Shown here one piece after another: positions 55,980-64,000 of a stretch of 64,000 nucleotides of DNA. Under the pieces are notes generated by a model that did not search any database, was not told where the DNA came from, and saw only the letters and a program-made list of their open reading frames with translations. This stretch comes from Simmondsia chinensis. Its lineage: Eukaryota; Streptophyta; Magnoliopsida; Caryophyllales; Simmondsiaceae. The stretch covers positions 2,001,501 to 2,065,500 of the forward strand of contig JAGTTD010000010.1 in assembly GCA_018398585.1 (NCBI GenBank), given 5' to 3'. Both the position numbers and the translations under genes were made by a program. How positions within the stretch are numbered: position 1 is the first letter of the stretch; every line of letters begins with the position of its first letter.

Positions 55980-56667
55980 ATGTCACCTGCTACTATGACA
56001 ATTCCCTTCCTCCTTCTCCTCCTTTCCGCCGCAGCCGCTGCAACTTCCACCGCGTATCGCTCTGGATACGGTGAAGAATCCTGCAGGTTCTCCGATGGCG
56101 GTGGTGGCGGACATGACCACCTAATCCCACCGCGGAGAGAAGTGTACGGCGATGGTGGCCGCATATTCGACATCAGCCACCGCTACCACCGTGAATGCCC
56201 TCGTGGGACTCATGTGACCCGGTTGGGCAGTTCATGTGGCTTCCTAAGAGCATGAAAAACGGGTCAGAAGCTAACTTCCCCGTGATGAAGCTTCCGGTTC
56301 ATACCGGGACCCACGTGGATGCTCCCGGTCACGTGTTTGATCATTACTTTGACGCTGGATTCGATGTCGATACCCTCGACCTTGATGTCCTTAACGGCAT
56401 TATTTTCGAGTTGTTAATCGATTGATTAGTTATTGTTAGAAGTGTAAATTAATAAATATAGCAATATAGGGATCTACGTGAAAATCATTTCTCAACTAGA
56501 AAAGAGGACCACGGAACTCGGATAAGTGCTCACCCATTATTACAAAATCTCATTGCATGTCGCTCAACCCAAAGGTGACCCTTGCACGGCAAGTAATCAG
56601 CTCTTCGAATTTTGAAGAAAGTTACAAACTTTGTCTTTGGATAATTTGGACTACTAAAGTTGCAAGC

Positions 56668-56903
56668 AACAACAACAATCCCAATGCCTCAAGGGCTCCC
56701 TCCAATGCCGGATTTTCGAGGGTGAGATGTATGCAGCCTTACCCCTTCAGGGTATTTCTTTCAAGGGAGGCTGTATCCAGACTCCCAACTTGAAAAGCAT
56801 ACAAACAACAACATGGAGAGAGCATAAAGCAGCAATAAAGCAACAAATAACCAAGCACATAGTACCATGGAACAACAATACACCGCACGAGCAGCAAACA
56901 GTA
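56668..56903 (-). mobile_element. Angio-SINE in intron 1 of copy 3, shared with copy 2
   Basis: Same element, orientation and flank as 44698-44938: AGTTGCAAGC before it and AGCTTGCAAAC after it. It therefore inserted before copies 2 and 3 separated. Confidence 0.85.
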
Positions 56904-57540
56904 AGCTTGCAAACCTACATTGAAAATATTCACATATGGATATAACTCTCTCCCCCAGACCAACTAAGGACGGCCTTTACGAACCCTCACACCTTTCCTT
57001 TTTTTGGTGGTCCTTCTGACCATCAAATTTCAATCTAGCCAGATAACTAAACCTAACGTATGTTTTAACAAATTGTATTTTAATTGAATCAGACCCGATT
57101 CTCAATAATATCCACTTTTTAAGGCAATAGCAATATCCTAACAATAGATTAATTGGTTTCCTATTGTGTTTTTGAATTAGGGATTGTAATTTTGTATGCT
57201 GATAATTGCAATTTGACGTGGGGTTGTTACAGGGCCAGCTTTGTTAGTGGATGTTCCTAGAGATAAGAACATCACTGGTATGCCTTTTTCTTTTATTATT
57301 GATCCAATCCATTGGAATCAATAGAAAAAGTAAATCTCTTATGATACACCAGATCCGGCTCGGTGTTTTGTGTTAAGAGTATAGTTTTTGCCATAAACAG
57401 GGTCATCAAACAGAGCCTTAGTACTAGGAAAATGATTTTCTGTTGCTTGTGCAATACTGAATGTGAGTGCAACTGTAAGTCTTAGGGAAATGCCTTTCTA
57501 CTGAATGTATAAGATACAAGTTTGATTTGGACTACATACG

Positions 57541-57710
57541 GGACAACTCTTACGAGAAGGTGAGAGATGAAAGGGAATTTTAAGCCAAACATTCGGTTAA
57601 AGTGGGGGGAGGGGGTGATATCAGGTGGGAGAAAGATGACATCAGTAGCCAAATAAGTGGTCCAGAATTCACTCTCACCCTCTCATGCTCTCACTCGAGT
57701 AATTCCATAT
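57541..57710. repeat. Small MITE in intron 2 of copy 3
   Basis: ACTCTTACGAGAAGGTGAGAG on the left, and CTCTCATGCTCTCACTCGAG on the right: related to the 27612-27890 family. It is absent from the matching place in copy 2. Confidence 0.5.
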
Positions 57711-58523
57711 ATATATGACCCTAAAACATGTGCTTGTATTCTGCATAAGGTTCATGGGACTAAGCGGGTTTTGTCTAATTTTTTGTTGTTTGGGCCATTA
57801 GCCGAAGTGATGAAGTCCCTAAATATTCCTAAAGGTGTACGTCGAGTGCTTTTACGAACATTGAACACCGACAGGTATATATATATATATATGTATATTT
57901 TCCATATTTTTAGTTATTGTTACAAAGTTATGTAAAAAGATAATAGAAATTGAGACAGAAAAATGTTTTCCGGCAAAACAAGCTGAACTTGATGGTACAA
58001 GAATAATAATAGATTGAGGTGTGCAGAACTCTATGTATAGATGATCGTGATAACATGTATAAGGCTTGTTGAGCTTATCTTTGTATTCATGTAAGCCTGT
58101 ATTTATCTTTATAAATATATGAGAAAGCACCCTCAATCACTGGGTTGCTTGTTATTTTACATGGTATTAGAGCATCTATACATACAGTTAACATGTATAT
58201 AGGACCATTGAGCTTGACCTTATCTCTATGTAAGTCTACATGTTATCTATTATAAATGTACGAGAGGGTACCCTCAATCATTGTGGCTTTGTTATTTTAC
58301 AAGCACATCTTTTTTACCTTGTTTCTTGTAACTTTGCTTTATGTAACTTGCGCTTGAATCAAGTAAACCGTTTTTCAGGAGGCTGATGTACAAGAAGGAG
58401 TTCAACAGGAGCTATGTCGGTTTCATGAAGGATGGTGCGCAATGGCTCGTAGATAATACCGACATTAAGCTCGTTGGTAAGACGTTTGTGGCACGTTATT
58501 TTGTCTATGTATGATGTGAATTC

Positions 58524-58563
58524 TACAACAACAACCTCCCAGTGCCTCATAGAGGCTCTCGCC
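58524..58563 (-). mobile_element. SINE 3' end fragment in intron 4 of copy 3
   Basis: ACAACAACAACCTCCCAGTG, CCTCATAGAGGCTCTCGCC is the reverse of an Angio-domain end and tail. TATGATGTG and TATGATTTG nearby may be a decayed TSD. Confidence 0.55.
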
Positions 58564-60602
58564 AAGGTGTATACTATGATTTGTAATGCCGAGGATATTA
58601 GATTAATTCTACCTGAAAAATCGACTTAATAAGGAAGTGATATGCTCTCCGCATAAGTTGGGCTTGGCAACACTCTTGGTCGCTATGGGTCTCCAACATT
58701 ATTCCCTCGTGCACAATGTGAACCACACCAAACAATTGTGATTTATTGATAATGGATATTGGTGAACAGATCAAACGTTTGATGAATTACTCATGTTTAT
58801 TATCATTATGGCTCATTCGTATTCGTTTATGGCGGGCTCGATGAGCTTAATTAGTCGAGTTTAAAGAGTCGTTGCTTGGCTCACTAATATTTGCAAATAG
58901 CTTAATAATGGCTCATTAAGAGCTCAATAAGGATTGTTAACAGTCGGTATTAATTATTAGCTCGCACATGGTTTGATAATGGCTCGATAGTAAATTAAAT
59001 TACTCGGTTTTGTAGCCAACTTGACTCAACAGCAGGTTCCACTCCTATTATTAGCTCGATTCTGCTCAATAACGAGATTAGCTTGATTACATAACAAGCT
59101 CAAATAAACTCAATTGGACTAAAGAGACTCAAAATATCAAATATCCTAATATCTTATCAAACCAGCTCGTACGGAGATTTGAAAGCTAACCTTGATATCT
59201 AATATTGTAACATCGTGTGGTGATTCTGTTTTAACTAAAACTAAGAGTTGCACATGATATTGGCATGTAGGGATTGATTACTTATCCGTTGCTGCGTACG
59301 ATGATCTGATTCCCTCTCATCTAGTTTTTCTCAAAAGTCGGGTGAGATTTCCGTCTCTTCTTGAATTAGTATACTGGTTGAGCTTAATTCTGAGTATGAA
59401 TTTTATGTATTGGTTACGAAAAAATACTAGAGAAAGGACTGCTACCGTGATTGTGACTGCAATGCTACCGCAAACTAGGATTTGATTCCATGATTGATAT
59501 TGCAATCAATTGAATTTGATTGTTGTGCTGGCCATAGAATTGCTTATATTTTTTTTTTTTATTGATATCGTGATTGTAACACAACGGCAAACTACTGATG
59601 TGTTTGTTATGGTTCAGGAAATTATACTTGTGGAGGGCTTGAAATTAGATGATGTTCCAGTTGGTCTATATGATGTCCACTGTTTACATTTACGGTTGCT
59701 CGGTGCTGAGGGATCGCCATACGATGCATTCTCATTAAGTAAGCGTCTCTTTGTAACTTGAATTCTCATTAATAGGGATGTAAATGAGCTGAGTCAAGAT
59801 AAGCACTCTCTTGTTCACACTCGAACTCAATAAGCATTAACAAGCTCACGTTGGAACCAGGCACTTATTGAGCTTTTGAACCTTCGTTAGAACTCAGTTC
59901 CACAAGGTATTAGTATGATCAATACTCTGCTTGTTTGTCGAATCACAATGGATCGAGCTTGTTATTGAGTCAAGTTCGTTTACCTGCCAAGTCGATCTAG
60001 CTTGGTAGCTGAGCTATTTGAGGTATTGTCATGCCATAATCAAGCTAATATCAAGGCATTAATGAGTTCATAACATTTAATAACCCCTTTATAAGCCCTT
60101 ATCATACTGTTCGCAAATGTTAATGAGTTAAGCGTCCTCTTTTCGAACTCGGCTTGAAGTTATCAAGGACCCAAAACGAACACGAACAGGCTCTAATCTG
60201 TTCCAAATTCAAGTAGTTTATGGAATGTTTGATTATGCTTGAATTTCATCAGGTTTTCTTTCAGTTTAGAAGCAAAATACACTTTATTCTTCAAATATTA
60301 TCTCATAAGTAACGTTATACAAAGGGAATGTATAAGTTAGTTATCCTAAAAAAGGGGCATTGACTATATTGTGGAAATCGGAAAAATGATATGGCGGACG
60401 ATGTGGCAAATACTGATAAAATCAATGTCCTTATCTTCGCTCATAAATGTTTTCTAATTCTTTTCGGAAATATGTTACCCTTCTTATACATATATAATCA
60501 ATGTCACGTCTTTCTTACAATACTGCTTCTAAGCGTTATGTCCCTCTGAAATATTTTATTGGAATTGCTATCAAGTTGAGATTTTTTTTTTTTTTTTTGT
60601 AG

Positions 60603-60852
60603 GAAATGAAAACCATTCTGAGTGGCTGCAGCAGCCGTATAATGTATGTTTGATTCTTTTTTTTGCTTTTTATTTTGCCCTGTATTCCTTTTTTTTGTTG
60701 TGTGGTTCTTTTTGTTTGTAATTCCTGCTTTTATAAGAGTTTACTAAGGCTTCGCTTGTACGAGTTACATGTTTTATACTATGACTTTATAGCTAATTAT
60801 CAGGAAAAAAAAAAAGGCTGCAGCTCTCTGATGCGGATGGGTTTGAAGTAAA
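60603..60852 (+). other. 3'-UTR exon of copy 3, interrupted
   Basis: Begins GAAATGAAAACCATTCTG after TTTGTAG, like copies 1 and 2. The continuation GCTCTCTGATGCGGATGGGT resumes after the LINE tail at 60633-60815. Confidence 0.6.
60633..60815 (+). mobile_element. 5'-truncated LINE tail (183 bp) with 9-bp TSD
   Basis: Ends CTTTATAGCTAATTATCAGG and A11, the shared LINE 3' end. GGCTGCAGC lies at 60624-60632 and 60816-60824. Copies 1 and 2 show the uninterrupted site. Confidence 0.85.
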
Positions 60853-61418
60853 ATAAATAAATATTTTGATGTCCTTACATTAATTTTTTTTTATTTTGTT
60901 ATTAATATAGCAAAAAATGTTAAAGTCAGAGCAATAATATGACTTGTAATAAATAACAGGAATAAAATTTTACAAATTTGCTTTAATTTGATGTTAATAA
61001 TTTTGCTTTGATAATAGCAATAATATTTTTAAGACTTTATATTTGATAGTTTATACATAATAATTGTGGTAAATAAACTGGAAGTCCTTATTTTTGATAG
61101 TTTTGATGTGAAGAACCTGTTTGAAAGACCTTATATTTGGTACTTGAATATATTAACGCCGTAAAAATCCATTTGTAATTGTGTAATAACCCTTATCAAA
61201 TAAGGTTTATGTAAAAGAAAAATCACTGTTAAGAAATCTCACGTCGACATTGTAAGAGAACAGATCAACATATAAGTCTAATGAGCTATTTTATTTAATA
61301 TTAATCAATTTTAGGATTGAATTCTACTTGGACTTCTATGTAGACCTTATATATATTAACTCTAACTGTTATGTTTAAAGTCCAGTGAAATTTATAAAAA
61401 CTGATTTGCATGAATCTT

Positions 61419-61629
61419 TCTTCTTCTTTTCCTCTTATTCCTCAAAATCCATTGGTAATTATTTGATGGTTATCTGCAGGCACTCAATTACTTCAGGTTG
61501 GGGGTCCCCGGAAACAGTCTCCTTTCCACCGGGAAGGGGTAAGGCTGCGTACATCACCCCCCCCCCCCGACCCTGCTTCCTGCGGGAGCCGCGAGGCATT
61601 GGGACTGTTGTTGTTGTTGTTGTTGTTGT
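61419..61629 (+). mobile_element. Angio-SINE with a third head type, perfect 17-bp TSD
   Basis: Starts TCTTCTTCTTTTCCTCTTAT, with no 5S similarity, then TTCAGGTTGGGGGTCCCCGG, AAACAGTCTCCTTTCCACCG, AAGGGGTAAGGCTGCGTACA, CCTGCGGGAGCCGCGAGGCA and (TTG)9. TGATTTGCATGAATCTT flanks it at 61402-61418 and 61630-61646. Confidence 0.9.
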
Positions 61630-62159
61630 TGATTTGCATGAATCTTATATAAAATGGGTTTACATGCGGATTTTATATATACCAACTTTAACTGTCAGTC
61701 TTTTAGGTATGAAATAGGATTTCGGTTTTTTGAACTGTGGAGAAAATTGACTTGTCAAGATTTGGAAGTTAAGTCTTGCAGCAAATTGTAGCGGCTTTGT
61801 TGCATCTTTTCGTTTGCCCACTGTGTTTTGATGTTGAATATTTAACTTAGTTATAAAACAAATTTTTAAAAAATCAATTTTATCAAAAATTATGTCGATT
61901 TTCGCTACCTTTTTCTATCTTTTCTTTTGTTCGCTTCATACTGATACTAAGCATCAAACTCAAACTGTGAATAGAAGAAAGAGATGTATGAAACATTAAT
62001 GTCAATCAGATTTCTAGTCAATGGTTAATGACTTATTAGGAGTTTGTTGATTTTTTTTAATATTAAATTGATAATGATTCAATAACGAGCTAGTTAGTAA
62101 CTTGCATGGTTGGGTTAATGGTACCCATTTGATGCAAAATAATTGCTCGTGACAGCAAG

Positions 62160-62300
62160 AATAATAAACCTAGTGGCTCAAAGAGCTTCTGCCATGCATG
62201 ATTTGTGGACGATGAGATATACGCAGCTTTTTACGCGTACAGGGTGCTACCCTGAAGTGAGATTATTCTTGAAGGGCCCCGAGCCCTCAAAAACTAAAAT
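62160..62300 (-). mobile_element. Decayed Angio-SINE
   Basis: AATAATAAACCTAGTGGCTC, AAAGAGCTTCTGCC and later CGCAGCTTTTTACGCGTACA, GGGTGCTACCCTGAAG match the reverse of the SINE end and body. Substitutions are many, so it is old. Confidence 0.6.
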
Positions 62301-63516
62301 AGAATAATTTTTATTTATAAAATCTAAATTAAATAGATTAGTACTAGAAAAAAGCTTCCAATAGTCACGAATTATACAAAATAATTGTTGGTTAGTAGCT
62401 CAATTTAATTTAAAATGATTGTAAAAATTGTTCCTAGTAAAAAAGTCATTGGATTGGACTTGAAATAAGAAATAGCAAAATATAAAATATGAACCATTTT
62501 TTTGGGTAATTAGAAGGATTATTTAAATGATAAATTTTAATATAATTTTAAAATTTCAGTTAAATCTAAGTAATAAAACTTTTAATCTAAAGATGTTGTT
62601 TATAAATATGGTAGACGATAAATAAATTTATATATATATATATAATATATTGTTTTTTAAAGCTTTACAGCTGTAAGCATACAAATTACATAAATAGAAA
62701 AAAAATTGGGGTTTTTTTTTTTTTTTTGGAGCATAGGGGGTTTTTCATTCATTTTATTTTTACTAAAATTATCACTTATGTATCCTGAGATTTGATCTTT
62801 TATCATCTAGGTATTTAATATTTTAATATATACAATGAGGTACCCTGAGGTTCAAAATTTTATCACTTAGGTACTTATGCGGGAATTTGTTAAGTTTTTG
62901 TGAAAATTCCAGCATTAATATGTACGAGTTGTATCAATTTTTTTAACGAAAATCAAACAGATTACCAAAAAAAGTCATTGAATTATGATGGAAGATAACG
63001 GTATATTAGTAAAATAATATGGTGTGTTAGCATTTTATGATAAAAAATTACAACATTATGATAAAAGACACTTATATATTGCTTTAACTATATCCATATT
63101 AACAATTTTTAATAAAAATCTATATAATTTTGAAAAATGGTATCTAATTGATAAAAGTTTTGTAAACCTCAGGATACCTAAGCAATAAATTTTTTAAATC
63201 TTAGAGTACCTTATTGTATATATTAACGTCAAGATAGCTAAGTGATCCTTAAATCTCAGATACTTAAGTGATAAAATTTTTTATTTTTATTTTCCAAATT
63301 ATTAGAATAGGTAATAGTGTTATCTGTAATGTTATTTTTCCAGTTATAACATCACATTTTTTTATGATGTTCTTGTGTCTTTGTGAATATAGTAAATATT
63401 GTGTTTTGTTTTTTATCTTTTCGAAGATAATATCGTTTTAAAATAATTTCACCCTTAAATTATGCATAAACTTTATAATGTTAGCAATTTCTATTAATGT
63501 ACATGCTGAATTATAC
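62301..63516. other. AT-rich spacer without gene
   Basis: Holds the dispersed repeat with TATCCTGAGATTTGATC, TACAATGAGGTACCCTGAGG and AGCAATAAATTTTTTAAATC words, with mirrored copies at its two ends (62770 and 63230). Probably an old MITE-like element. No coding frame. Confidence 0.45.
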
Positions 63517-63639
63517 ACCAACGAGGGTACCAAAATGCCGTCACTGGATTCCATTAGAACTTCGAAATTAAACGAGAGTAGTATCAGAATGGGTGACCTC
63601 CTGAAAAGTACTCACACTCAGATTGGGGGCACTCGAAAA
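63517..63639 (+). mobile_element. 5S rRNA-headed SINE, copy i, interrupted by LTR
   Basis: ACCAACGAGGGTACCAAAAT GCCGTCACTGG, then TTCCATTAGAACTTCGAAAT, a short deletion in box A, GAATGGGTGACCTCCTGAAA and GATTGGGGGCACTCGAAAA. It stops where the LTR starts. The 3' half may resume beyond the window. Confidence 0.85.
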
Positions 63640-64000
63640 TGTTGGAAAAATGATACAAGCTAAACTTAAGTGTTATGGAAAAATATTCTAACCGTGCCTA
63701 TTTGCTGGCCGCTTACCGTTATTAGTTGTTTAGGGTCATTAAAATTGCAACTGCTGGGAAATAAATGACAATATAGCCGTTGAATTTATTACGTCCGTTT
63801 ATAGCTGTTAAAATTTATTACAGCCGTTGACTTAATGCTTGTTACCGTTTATAGCCGTTGGAATTCATTGCACCCGTCTTTTTAATGGCTATTAACGTTT
63901 TCTACACTATATATATGCCATTAGCTATATCAACCAAATATATACACTCTCGGCCTCTCAGTCTCTCTCTTTCTTGGTTTTTCTCTCTCCGTAAATTTGG
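63640..64000 (+). mobile_element. Copia-like LTR, cut by window end
   Basis: Starts TGTTGGAAAAATGATACAAG, as at 53959 on the minus strand. The U3 has repeated CGTTTATAGCCGTTG-type units (63700-63890). A TATA box (CTATATATATGCC, near 63908) and a CT-rich leader follow. GAAAA before the start could be the 5-bp TSD, but the other side is not in the window. Confidence 0.7.

Larger units (their letters stand above)
55980..59742 (+). pseudogene. Cyclase-family copy 3, probable pseudogene
   Basis: Exons 55980-56396, 57233-57277, 57802-57874, 58379-58476, 59271-59341 and 59618-59742 match copy 2 closely. Three lesions are visible. A C is missing after 56194 (CGTGAATGCCC against CGTGACATGCCC), shifting the frame after HRYHR with a stop near 56255. 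The intron 1 donor is GC, not GT. A C is missing near 59718 (TCGCCATACG against TCGCCCATACG), replacing the conserved CILIK end with a new tail stopping at 59761; the old-frame TAA at 59740 remains. The [11 protein letters not shown] motif and middle exons are otherwise sound. Translation from the in-frame ATG at 56195 would give a protein lacking the signal peptide and with an altered C-terminus. The 3'-UTR exon is split by a LINE tail. Confidence 0.85.

Overview
This is plant nuclear DNA, most likely from a eudicot. The genes have GT-AG introns, the intergenic DNA is AT-rich, and the repeats are typical plant families: Angio-domain SINEs, L1-type LINEs, TRIM/SMART elements, and hAT, Harbinger and Mutator MITEs. 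The species cannot be fixed from the sequence.

Six gene loci stand out. (1) 338-2551 (+): the last four exons of an ADP-ribosylation factor (ARF) GTPase gene; its 5' part lies left of the window. (2) 4607-8820 (-): a five-exon gene for a small basic protein resembling plant SLX9-type ribosome-biogenesis proteins. (3) 22085-23263 (-): an intronless gene for a secreted leucine-rich-repeat protein without a kinase domain. (4-6) 34066-39726, 44040-50204 and 55980-59742 (all +): a tandem cluster of three six-exon cyclase-family (kynurenine-formamidase-like) genes with identical intron phases. The first two are intact. The third has two 1-bp deletions and a GC splice donor, and is probably a pseudogene.

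The remaining sequence is mostly transposable elements, many with readable target-site duplications (TSDs). The most interesting is a family of SINEs whose 5' head is derived from 5S rRNA and whose 3' end is the plant Angio-domain. Nine copies are seen; at least five have TSDs of 14-19 bp. Other Angio-domain SINEs carry unrelated heads or consist of the 3' end alone. Also present are a 2.5-kb LINE derivative with ORF1 only, bounded by a perfect 17-bp TSD and a poly(A) tail; a tandem multimer of a tiny LTR element (TRIM/SMART type) inside the SLX9-like gene; a Mutator-type element with a 9-bp TSD that carries three adjacent hairpins; and several hAT and Harbinger MITEs.

Layout: 0.3-2.6 kb ARF; 2.6-4.6 kb spacer; 4.6-8.8 kb SLX9-like gene; 8.8-22 kb transposon-rich spacer including the ORF1-only LINE; 22-23.3 kb LRR gene; 23.3-34 kb nested MITEs, SINEs and LINE tails; 34-61 kb cyclase cluster, with introns expanded by insertions; 61-64 kb AT-rich spacer ending in an LTR that interrupts a 5S-headed SINE. 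Insertions shared or not shared among the three cyclase copies allow their duplication history to be partly ordered.
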